Source: Endotrypanum monterogeii (lineage: Eukaryota > Euglenozoa > Kinetoplastea > Trypanosomatida > Trypanosomatidae). Taken from it: 35,701 nt of DNA. Within the stretch, counting starts at the first letter, position 1. The number at the start of each line of letters is the position of its first letter. The DNA lies in NCBI GenBank assembly GCA_000333855.2, contig CM007344.1, positions 676,249 to 711,949 of the forward strand, given 5' to 3'. A program made the translations under genes and the position numbers. The notes under the pieces are model-generated. The model was not told where the DNA came from and searched no databases. It saw only the letters and a program-made list of their open reading frames with translations. Positions 19,601 to 27,155 of this stretch are shown here, one piece after another.

Positions 19601-19889
19601 TTAAAGAGGAACTGAATCTTCCTTCTCGTCTACAACCTCGACGAGCTCCACAGATACAAGAGTCTCTGAAAGGTAAAAAAGATTGTCGCCTTGGAGTATC
19701 TCCACATAAGCAGAAAAAAAAACACCCCGCTGCATCACCACTACAAACCCTTTGAAAACCTTATATCGCGCTTGTTGAGGCAGTAGCTCTGTACCGGAGA
19801 CTGATGCGCTCGAAAATCGAATTGCTCGCCGCACTTGTGCGACCAAGAGAAGCGACCAGCCCCTCAATAAAAGTCAGCCTCTTCTCCAT
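19601..19889 (-). pseudogene. small unknown gene interrupted by a frameshift (or sequence error)
   Basis: A strong acceptor (CCCCCTACTCTCGACTCACCTAG on the minus strand) stands five bases before an ATG at 19889. This frame begins MEKRLTFIEGLVASLG and closes after 42 codons. A second frame is open from near 19867 to a stop at 19601 and reads like protein, with a beta-rich stretch (YKVFKGFVVVMQRGVFFSAY) and an acidic end (VELVEVVDEKEDSVPL). It has no ATG. The simplest reading is one gene of about 95 codons with a single-base frame change somewhere between about 19867 and 19765. I do not recognise the protein. A true pseudogene, an assembly indel or an alternative start cannot be told apart here. 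Confidence 0.4.
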
Positions 19890-19961
19890 CGAGTCTAGGT
19901 GAGTCGAGAGTAGGGGGCACTAAAGCGGAACATCCTCGGCAGGTACGGTTGATGAAGGCAA

Positions 19962-20444
19962 CTAGTGTGAAAATTTTCCGAGAGAAATCTTTTCATTCAG
20001 CATGCGAAGCGGCACTTCACACGCCAAGAACCCAAGCACAGCACCCAACACAAATGCAGCACTTGCCCTGTAAAGAGAACTGTTGGCGTTTGAGGGCAAC
20101 CCATCAGCACTTCGAGTAAGCTCACACAGCAGTTTGTCCAGTGACCTCTCAAGGGAAGCGAGTAAGGAAGCGGAGTCGGAAGGGGTAAGTGGATATGCGA
20201 AACCTTTAATTTGTATCTGACCTTGACAACCTCCCCGCACCTGGTCCACATGGAAAATCGAGACCTCAGCTTGGTGTAAAGCATCCCAGGCCTTGGTTAA
20301 CTCAATGCGTGAACCTGAATTACAGCCTGCACCGAGAGCATACTGAAGATAATTCGTGGCGTCCTCGCTATCAGCATCGGCCAACAGCAGAGTATGACTG
20401 CTTCGAAGCGGCGCGACTGTAGGTGCACCACCCGAACCCTGCAC
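19962..20444 (-). CDS. putative C-terminally membrane-anchored protein lacking an ATG
   Basis: A 160-codon frame has ordinary protein composition and a single hydrophobic segment near its end (AAFVLGAVLGFLACEVPLRM), which would suit a tail anchor. Earlier parts include DSEDATNYLQYALGAGCNSG and a helical SLLASLERSLDKLLCELTRS. No ATG exists in frame before that segment. The frame is preceded directly by ATG-GTG-CAG-TAA, so an ATG occurs three codons before an in-frame TAA. Either the TAA is a nonsense mutation or sequencing error, or translation starts at a non-AUG codon, or the frame is not expressed. It lies between DRC12-like and cullin genes, at normal spacing for a real gene. I do not recognise the family. 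Confidence 0.4.
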   Translation of the reverse strand: MQGSGGAPTVAPLRSSHTLLLADADSEDATNYLQYALGAGCNSGSRIELTKAWDALHQAEVSIFHVDQVRGGCQGQIQIKGFAYPLTPSDSASLLASLERSLDKLLCELTRSADGLPSNANSSLYRASAAFVLGAVLGFLACEVPLRMLNEKISLGKFSH

Positions 20445-20863
20445 AGTGAACTCTTACTGCACCATCACGGAATGCCGATTAGAGAAAGCAATGTCGAGAA
20501 ACGGTTTTAGAAAAAAACCTACGCATCTGCGCTCTACGCGAGACGAACACCACACAAGTATGACAACGGAGGCACAATAAGGAGCGCAACGCTGTTTTCC
20601 GAAGGAGAACGGAGTTGGTAAAGCGTCTAGTTTCACAGCAGTTAATCATAAATGAAACTCGAGAATACTTCACTAACTCAGTACCCCAAAAGCTCCATTT
20701 TATGCAAGCAGTGGAGAGAGAAAGCAACCGTCTAGATTTCCTTTTATCAAAGATGACTATATCTCCCCGCTTTGGTTGTTTTTAATGGCATACTGAACAC
20801 CGTCCTTTTCAAAGAACCCGAGCCAACTAGTATACATGCTTGTAATTTTAGAAGATCCGAAAC
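20445..20863. other. intergenic region
   Basis: Pyrimidine tracts on the minus strand (for example a T7 near 20511) precede the putative anchored protein. Remaining sequence is presumably 3' untranslated region of the coiled-coil gene. Confidence 0.6.
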
Positions 20864-21355
20864 CTACTGCGCACAATGGTCGACATCTGAAAGAAGCACA
20901 GCAAACTCTTTCTCCATGTCGGCAATGCGATCCTGAAGAGACTCGAACTCTTTTTTCTTGCCTCGAATTCGGCTATCAAACTCGACCGTGGTGGTTTCCA
21001 GCCTTTCCTGGAGGTTTTTTTTTTCTTCTTGAAGGGTACTCACGGCAGCATCCTGCCTGGCAATCTCCTCCACAGCCTTGCGTTCGCTCACTTTGTAAAC
21101 CCGAATGCAATCCGCTAAGACATCAACCTTCTCAGTCCGCTTAGCTTCCAACACAGCCTTTTGTGACTCTAGCTCAGCATGGAAAAGCAGCTCTTGATGT
21201 TTTCGCTCTGCGAGTGCCTTCATTCTATCAAGGTATACTCGTTTAAGGGCCTTCAGCTTTTCCTCTAAGACTGCGATATCATCTGCGAGCTGTTGATCTT
21301 CGTAGTACACCTCGTTAGAGATCGCTGTTGCACCCTTTTTCCCCTTCGGAGGCAT
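20864..21355 (-). CDS. short coiled-coil protein resembling CCDC153/DRC12
   Basis: This 163-residue protein begins MPPKGKKGATAISNEVYYED and is coiled coil from about residue 20 to 160, with heptad-like Leu/Ile/Val spacing and many Glu, Lys, Arg and Gln. The basic MPPK-K start, the length and the ending (LQDRIADMEKEFAVLLSDVD) resemble CCDC153, the axonemal dynein regulatory complex subunit DRC12, whose C-terminus has a similar ADMExxYxxIL stretch. That would put it in the flagellar axoneme. Coiled coils resemble each other easily, so this is a moderate call; another flagellar or cytoskeletal coiled coil is possible. The ATG at 21355 is preferred over the longer frame because the extension has no coiled-coil or other features. 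Confidence 0.6.
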   Translation of the reverse strand: MPPKGKKGATAISNEVYYEDQQLADDIAVLEEKLKALKRVYLDRMKALAERKHQELLFHAELESQKAVLEAKRTEKVDVLADCIRVYKVSERKAVEEIARQDAAVSTLQEEKKNLQERLETTTVEFDSRIRGKKKEFESLQDRIADMEKEFAVLLSDVDHCAQ

Positions 21356-21994
21356 ATTTGATTTCGATATCGTCGACCAGACGTTAGGGAATGAAAATGT
21401 TGCACGCTGCTTTCCTGGCGCGGTACCCTGGAAAACGACCAATTAAAAAGCACTAATAGGAATGTGTCTCCAATGTAACTAAGTAATCGAATGACAAACA
21501 GAACAGATTAAAGCTGAGCCTTCTAGATTTTTTTTTAAACATAGGTGAGAGGCTCACTACCAGAAAAAAACGGAGTAAAAAAAAAAGTGATCAGCACACT
21601 AAAGAAAATGTGCTGAAGAAACTGAAACAAATGATTGAATTGAGAAAAGACAGAAAATCAAAATGATATATAAATTTAGATAGGAGAAGCATTGAGCGAA
21701 GTTTGAAGAAAAAAAAGTGGAGCTATATTCTTCTTTACCTATACATAGACATTGTTCTTCTCACCAAATAAAAAAAGCTTATCGTTGACGGAGAGACCAA
21801 AGTCACCTCTAGCCGCTGCTTTAAACTGACGCCCACTTTCCTTCGCGAAGTCACACGCAAAATACTGATGTTTTTCTTTCTATTTTTTTTTTTGGAGAGC
21901 TCACCGTCTCAAACCTTAGAATGGTCACAAATAAATGACAGTGTGCTGTACACATTCACAAGTGCGCAAGAAGCCTTACTTACAGCGCATTCAT
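21356..21994. other. intergenic region between kinase and coiled-coil genes
   Basis: A/T-rich DNA with no protein-like frame; a mixture of the kinase 3' untranslated region and the leader of the coiled-coil gene. Confidence 0.65.
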
Positions 21995-23047
21995 TCACTC
22001 TTTTCGAGACATCCACCTGCCCGCCTCAAGGGGCTTGACATTCGTTGCTTTTTTGATAAAAGGATGGCTTAACATTTCTGTTGCGCTTGGACGCGTCGCC
22101 TCTGGGCGTAGACAAAGCTCAATAAATTCCTTGAACTCATCGCTAAAGTTGTTTTCGTGCCTTTCCCAATCGATCATCGCTGTCCCAGAAGCTATCGATT
22201 GGCACAACTCGAACAGTTTCGGCTTAAGCGAAGCAAAAGGGTACTCCCTAAATGCACACTCAGCAATGGTCAGGCCTGCGCTCCAAATGTCACTATTAAA
22301 AGAGTACGGTCTCGATTGGATTCGCTCAGGGCTCATGTATGGCATAGACCCTTGTGCAGAGAGGGTTTGCAGATCGGCACTAGAAAGTGTTTTGGCGACC
22401 CCGAAATCTGAGATTTTGATTTCCCCTTTTGTATTGGCCAATACATTAGCAGGTTTGATGTCACGATGAATCATATTTAAATGATGGAGAAACTCAAGAC
22501 CCTTGAATAACTCTCGCGCAATGTACGCTAGCATCTCTTCGCTAAAACCCTTGGGATGTCTTTCGATGAGATTATGCATTGTTCCACAATCCATGTACTC
22601 GAGAACGATGTACAGCCGGCCATCACGGAAAAAAGCCTCATAGGAGGAAACAATATTTTCGTGCTTTACCGCAGCAACTTGCCGAAGCTCCGCTTCCAAG
22701 GCTGAACGCATATGGTCCGAGTCTTCATCGAAAGCAATGTACTTCATCGCGTACTTTTCTCCCGTCAACTTGTGTTGTGCAACGCGCACTTTTCCTTGAG
22801 AGCCTTTTCCAAGCTCTGACCCAATACGTAAATCCTCAAATTTAATCTTGTTCATGACAGCATCTGACTTTATCTCTTGATTCGCTGATGATGAACCAGG
22901 GCCTTGAGCAATACCAGTCTGCTTCACGCGCATCTCCACTCCGCCCTCACCTTTAACAACTAAAGTCATTGTGTCTGTGATAGAAACAGCCTTGTCTAGA
23001 GGTGCGACATGAAGCTGCGCTAAGGCCTGGGGTCGTTTAGGGGGCAT
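21995..23047 (-). CDS. MAP kinase kinase (STE7-like protein kinase)
   Basis: This 350-residue protein has a 70-residue low-complexity leader and a full kinase domain at about 71-331. Visible motifs are the glycine loop GKGSQGKV (80-87), AMK with Lys102, Glu120 region (LEAELRQ), catalytic HRDIKPAN (194-201), DFG (214-216) and SPE (239-241) followed by [20 protein letters not shown]. The [10 protein letters not shown] stretch and HNLI...FLHH pattern are those of MAP kinase kinases (STE7 family), not of MAPKs. The family phosphorylates the TxY loop of a MAPK. Leishmania has several such kinases (for example LmxPK4); which one corresponds cannot be decided here. No AG lies between the T-rich tracts just upstream and the ATG at 23047, so the acceptor is probably farther upstream. 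All catalytic residues are intact. Confidence 0.94.
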   Translation of the reverse strand: MPPKRPQALAQLHVAPLDKAVSITDTMTLVVKGEGGVEMRVKQTGIAQGPGSSSANQEIKSDAVMNKIKFEDLRIGSELGKGSQGKVRVAQHKLTGEKYAMKYIAFDEDSDHMRSALEAELRQVAAVKHENIVSSYEAFFRDGRLYIVLEYMDCGTMHNLIERHPKGFSEEMLAYIARELFKGLEFLHHLNMIHRDIKPANVLANTKGEIKISDFGVAKTLSSADLQTLSAQGSMPYMSPERIQSRPYSFNSDIWSAGLTIAECAFREYPFASLKPKLFELCQSIASGTAMIDWERHENNFSDEFKEFIELCLRPEATRPSATEMLSHPFIKKATNVKPLEAGRWMSRKE

Positions 23048-23838
23048 TCACGCACAGAATCAAAAAAAAAGCGCAGTAAAAAAAAAAAAAAAAGAACACA
23101 CCATAAAAAAACGAAAATAAATTCACTCGTTGAATGGTAAACTGACATTAATCATTGGTAATTTTTCAGTTTACGCGTTTGTACACATTAATACATAGTT
23201 CGTAGATTGACAGAAACCGCAGATGCAGGAGAGATGGAAAGAGTGGAAACTAACAGGAGAAAGGCTAGGAGGAGAGGTCCAGTAAGGAAACTCTCTTCTG
23301 CAAAAACATTTTACAATATCGGAGACTATTGCCGACATTTCTTTTGTTAATACCGCTACTTTTCGGTACACAGACTTCTCCGCAAAAACATCCGTGTAAG
23401 CAAGTGTTGCTAGCCGTGAAACCTGACAGGCTTTCCTAGTTAGCAACATTCCGTATCTTATCAAAAGCAGGCGGTTTTTGATTTCGAAAAGAGGCGTACT
23501 CTTATTTTTATATTTGAAAAAAAAAGCACAGGATGATTTGTCACTTTTTTTGAAATATTACATCGCACAAAAAATTTTTTTTGGAGGGATTGCAAAGGCT
23601 GAAAAAAATGCTATACATTGTACTTGGGTATCACCGTGGAAAATGCTTAAATATAAGTTATCAAAAGTTCTCCGATTCACTACAGAAGGGATAAGAGGTG
23701 CAGAGTAATCCTATACGGATACCATATAATCACACTGTGGACGCTCTCAGGTATTCATACCGCAAAACCGGTGGGACACACATCGTCGTGAAGCAGTCCA
23801 GAATTTGATGAAAATCGTTGCTCCGAAAAATAAAAAAC
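23048..23838. other. leader region of the kinase gene and coiled-coil 3' side
   Basis: A minus-strand frame of 92 codons starts at an ATG near 23449, but its second half is translated from a pyrimidine tract, so I do not call it. A 9-bp inverted repeat lies at 23137-23174. T14 and T9 tracts (minus strand) precede the kinase ATG. Confidence 0.5.
23137..23174 (-). repeat. inverted repeat, 9-bp perfect stem, in the kinase leader
   Basis: GTAAACTGA (23137-23145) and TCAGTTTAC (23166-23174) are exact reverse complements around a 20-base loop, about 90 bases upstream of the kinase ATG. Confidence 0.7.
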
Positions 23839-24615
23839 TCATTCTTGAGCTTTTCGTTGCTCTCTTTCTGCCCGAGCTTTAGCGCGGCGCTCTTCGTCTC
23901 GCCTCTTGCGTTCGAGACGCTTCTCCAATTCAGCTTTCTCCTTCTCTCTCTTTGCCGCTTCCCTTTCTTGAGCTGCACGCTCTTCCATGAGTCTTGCTTC
24001 TTCTTCCAGCTTCTTCTGGTATTCGGCTTCCCGAAGGCGCTCGGCAGCCGCCTCTTCCTCCTTGCGCTCCATTTCCCGAGCCACTATAAGGCAGTGCCGA
24101 TAGTGAAACTGTGTCGCTAACAGGAACATAAAATCGTCCTCTACCTCTATTACCATCCTGCGAAGCAGCTTTTCCTCCTCCTCTATAAAAACGCGCTGTT
24201 TACGGAACAAAAACTGCTGGTAATCATAATAGTCAACAAAAAGAAAATGACGGGAGTGCTGCAGAGTACTTTTTCGCTCAGCCTCAAACGCCATCATCTT
24301 GTCCACAACTGCGGAGCTTTGCTGATCTGACATCCTTCGAATTTCCAAAAGCTCCGCAGCTTTTCGTTGAGCATGCAAGTCATTGCGTTGCAAAAACAAG
24401 GACTGGATCTCCTTCCGCCTTTCGAACGCTTCCCATGTTTCGGTAGACCATTTTGTACGCTCATCATTCTCTCGATAACCTCTGCTTGCTGCATAGCTAC
24501 ACCACTTCTGTCTCAGAAGACCTTCATGGTCCTCTTCAGCTTCCCTGCGCTCAAGATCCACGCGTGTCCGTGATGACACGCAACAGCTCTGTTCGTCTGC
24601 AGATCGGACTGTCAT
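23839..24615 (-). CDS. highly charged coiled-coil protein of unknown function
   Basis: This 258-residue protein begins MTVRSADEQSCCVSS. Its middle contains helical, aromatic-rich sequence (HFLFVDYYDYQQFLFRKQRV) and its last 70 residues are an almost pure Glu/Arg/Lys/Ala single helix (for example EKAELEKRLERKRRDEERRA). Such architecture is common in flagellar, basal-body and cytoskeletal proteins of trypanosomatids, but no domain identifies it. The ATG at 24615 is chosen because ATATTTATTTTAG on the coding strand puts an acceptor AG eight bases upstream; the frame's longer extension is Ile/Tyr repeats from an AT microsatellite. It is the first confident minus-strand gene left of the strand-switch region. 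Confidence 0.75.
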   Translation of the reverse strand: MTVRSADEQSCCVSSRTRVDLERREAEEDHEGLLRQKWCSYAASRGYRENDERTKWSTETWEAFERRKEIQSLFLQRNDLHAQRKAAELLEIRRMSDQQSSAVVDKMMAFEAERKSTLQHSRHFLFVDYYDYQQFLFRKQRVFIEEEEKLLRRMVIEVEDDFMFLLATQFHYRHCLIVAREMERKEEEAAAERLREAEYQKKLEEEARLMEERAAQEREAAKREKEKAELEKRLERKRRDEERRAKARAEREQRKAQE

Positions 24616-24632
24616 TAATGTAACTAAAATAA

Positions 24633-24650
24633 ATATATATATATATATAT
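24633..24650. repeat. AT microsatellite
   Basis: AT array immediately upstream of the acceptor of the charged coiled-coil gene. Confidence 0.9.
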
Positions 24651-25084
24651 ACCAGCGAAGTAGAGACCTGGCAGATGTGTGTGGAAAGGGAGCAGGGCAC
24701 ATGGAGATGTTTATTACGCCAGAGAGCAAAAATCGTTCTGTAAAGAAGTTCAAGATTTAACATTTCGAGAGAGAACTGCTTGTTCTAATGGAGTTCACAA
24801 AGCTTTCTCTCAAAAAAACTAACTTTGCTTTTCGGATGGTATTTATTTTTATTCGATCTAAGATACCAAGATGCTCCACAACAGCAAGACAATCACGCTA
24901 TTGTGTTCATGGATGATAATCAAAGTAACAAGTTTAGAGTGTGACACTCCTACTATTACCCCCCCCCCATCACATATGCCGTTGTGTAGACCACAAAAAA
25001 GAGAAAAAAAGCGACCCACATGCTGGCGAAAATCCAATGGAAGATTCGGTTAATTGACGAGGACTCTTTATTAGCAATTGAAGC

Positions 25085-25192
25085 TCACGTTGACACACAA
25101 AAAACAACAGCGTCCATCACCATGGGCACGACGTACACCTGAAATGAGAAGTCAGTGAGCGTTTCATCATTGGCGCCGGCTTCGCTCAACAT
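25085..25192 (-). CDS. possible 35-codon small reading frame in the strand-switch region
   Basis: A minus-strand ATG at 25192 opens 35 codons (MLSEAGANDETLTDFSFQVY..., ending in a hydrophobic VVPMVMDAVVFCVST). It is preceded by a long pyrimidine tract (about 25225-25280) and AGs close to the ATG, so it could be spliced and translated. The same frame stays open for about 80 further codons upstream through the pyrimidine tract. No family is recognised and chance is a real alternative. Confidence 0.2.
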   Translation of the reverse strand: MLSEAGANDETLTDFSFQVYVVPMVMDAVVFCVST

Positions 25193-25718
25193 GCCAGCAA
25201 TTAGACCTTTGGGAAAGTACCTTTTTTTCGTGAGGTTACCAATCAAGGAAGAAGAAATATCAAATAATAAAAAAGAAGAGGAGCGGGGGCTGCCAAATTG
25301 AAAAACCCGCCATGTTCCTTTTCTGTGGTGCTGCTGTCCCCATTTGCCAAAAAAAGAGGCAGCATCAGAGCTAGGAAGAGAGATCCAACTGAAGTTCTCT
25401 GCAGATGCAACAGCTTTGGCTGCGCCTTAGTGCTCGGCTACGCAATTCTGCGTCGGCTAATGCTACACCTAAATCGCGCTCGCTTTCCAAGCACTTCAAT
25501 CCGTGAGCCGAATTTATGTGAAATATGAAAACCCTTTGGCCGTAGCGGCCACAAACCCTTTTTTCTCTCTACTTATTCTAAGCAGTAGTGCCGGCTCGCT
25601 TTATCAGGGAAAGGGGGGGGGGAAGTCTCGTTTGCAACTTACTTCGCTTTGGACCTCCTCATCTTTTACCTATACGATGCGTAAAACACCTTCTTCTCGA
25701 GGTTGTCCCTATAAATAG

Positions 25719-25739
25719 ATGAAGCGGAGGCTTGAGTAA
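25719..25739 (+). other. upstream mini reading frame of the methyltransferase message
   Basis: ATG AAG CGG AGG CTT GAG TAA encodes MKRRLE, 18 bases before the main ATG. It is in the message only if splicing uses the AG at 25700-25701 or one upstream; the AG at 25754-25755 would remove it. Confidence 0.35.
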
Positions 25740-25757
25740 TTCCCACCTTTGAGCGTC

Positions 25758-27155
25758 ATGTACCACGCCAACCTAAGGGGGCTCGCACAGAAAGACTTCG
25801 ATGCCTGGGCCTACAACATTCAATGGCCACAGAACAAAGTGTTGTCTCCGCTCACAGAAAAGGTTGATTTTGTCGTCGAGGACATCAAGTTTGCCTATAA
25901 TGCATGGAGCCTGTTGAGACTTTCCATGTTTTTCGGTGTAAGGCATCCAAAGGTGCTCAGCAACATGACCAGGTCAACCCCGTCTTTAGACATCATGCTG
26001 TCTGGGAATCGTCTATTCTTCATGCACTCCCGTGTTGAAGCAAATTTGAGCGAATCGAAAATCCGTATCGCTCTCACACCTAACCACCCTCGTGCATTTC
26101 CAGTTCAGGAACTTGCATGCCCCAGACACTTTTGTTTCAACGAGCACCATTCTACTGGTGTGGAGCTCGTATTGGGAATGGAGAATGGGTTGTCCAACGA
26201 AGTTGCAGAGGTCTGTGACCTCCACACTTACATTCCTCAGTACGGTTCTATCGGCTCATTGTCCATGCTTTCTGCTCTTGCCATAGCGGCGCACTCACTC
26301 TGGCGCGGTACCGTACAAAACAACAAAAGGCCTTTCCGCAACAGCCTCCAACCGCAATGCACTTCGCATGGTCACATGCCGCTATCGAACAGCCAGGATC
26401 GAGTGCAAGGCTCCCTTCCACACGAAATGAACCTACTAGGGTCTAGGAACGCGGCAATCAAATCTTTACTTGAAGAGAGGCGGCGGAGTTACGGTCTTCA
26501 GCTCAGTGTACTTATATATAACGAGCTTGGGGACCGTAACATCGGTGCAATTATCAGAAACACCAATGTGTTCAACTGTGAGTACGTGGCTATTGTGAAC
26601 CGAAAACGATTCAACAGGCGTGGTGCGCTCGGTACCGAAAAGGTTATGAATGTTCACTTTTTCGAGTCTGTCGATGAGGACGGGGCACAACAACTTTTTA
26701 ACGGGTATGAAGTATGGCTCTTGTATCCATACTATCCAAACCTTATTTTGTACCATGCTCAACGAAAAGGAGAGGATTCCCACGTTTCGTCAACATTTTT
26801 GCGACATGATGATCCGCTACTGCAGGCATGGAGTGCCACTCATCACCACCTTACCAGCGACCATCCGCTTGTAACTCAGAACCCTCACCTTTCTCAACAT
26901 GCAGTGTTTCTCGATGATGATATGTCCCTCGCTTCTGCTGTCGAAGATGTGAAACGCAAACGACTCCGTGGTATTCTCCTAGCTGTGCCTGAAGAGGGTT
27001 GCTCCCCTCACCCATGTTTATGCGAGCTCAGTCATCGCGTGGTGTATGTCATGAGTCCATCACTTCTTCCACACGGTACACAACGTGGACTCAACCCAGC
27101 ACTCTCCACCGCCATTGCACTGGAACGACTAAGATGCGCCGCTGACAGTTTCTGA
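25758..27155 (+). CDS. SpoU/TrmH-family RNA 2'-O-methyltransferase with two SPOUT domains
   Basis: This 465-residue protein starts MYHANLRGLAQKDFDAWAYN. The second half has a clear SpoU motif 1 (NELGDRNIGAIIRNTNVFN, about 255-273), then weak motif 2 (AVPEEG, 409-414) and motif 3 (GLNPALSTAIALERLR, 444-459). The first half has a clear motif 2/3 block (VLGMENGLSNEVAEVCD, about 138-154, then IPQYGSIGSLSMLSALAIAA, about 159-178) preceded by a weak motif 1 (AYNAWSLLRLSMFFGV, 46-61). So it appears to be two knotted SPOUT domains in one chain. The family methylates ribose in rRNA or tRNA using S-adenosylmethionine, normally as a homodimer. The target and compartment are unknown; mitochondrial ribosome assembly is one possibility. 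It is the first plus-strand gene. TTCCCACCTTTGAG gives an acceptor three bases before the ATG. Confidence 0.9.
   Translation: MYHANLRGLAQKDFDAWAYNIQWPQNKVLSPLTEKVDFVVEDIKFAYNAWSLLRLSMFFGVRHPKVLSNMTRSTPSLDIMLSGNRLFFMHSRVEANLSESKIRIALTPNHPRAFPVQELACPRHFCFNEHHSTGVELVLGMENGLSNEVAEVCDLHTYIPQYGSIGSLSMLSALAIAAHSLWRGTVQNNKRPFRNSLQPQCTSHGHMPLSNSQDRVQGSLPHEMNLLGSRNAAIKSLLEERRRSYGLQLSVLIYNELGDRNIGAIIRNTNVFNCEYVAIVNRKRFNRRGALGTEKVMNVHFFESVDEDGAQQLFNGYEVWLLYPYYPNLILYHAQRKGEDSHVSSTFLRHDDPLLQAWSATHHHLTSDHPLVTQNPHLSQHAVFLDDDMSLASAVEDVKRKRLRGILLAVPEEGCSPHPCLCELSHRVVYVMSPSLLPHGTQRGLNPALSTAIALERLRCAADSF

Larger units (their letters stand above)
24616..25757. other. divergent strand-switch region (probable Pol II initiation region)
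   Basis: The gene on the left is transcribed leftward and the gene on the right rightward. In trypanosomatids such divergent switch regions are where polycistronic Pol II transcription begins, usually without a sequence-defined promoter. I find C9 (about 24960-24968) and G9 (about 25613-25621) runs and an AT array, but no tRNA-like B box. Confidence 0.75.

Noticed and set aside
20445..20470. Reassigned TAA codon (as in Blastocrithidia)
   Set aside because: All secure genes in the window read through without in-frame stops and end at ordinary stop codons, so the single TAA before the 160-codon frame is no evidence for an altered code.
23171..23449. 92-codon minus-strand frame upstream of the kinase
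   Set aside because: The first half is somewhat protein-like but the second half is a pyrimidine tract and it lies where the kinase leader should be; not enough to call.
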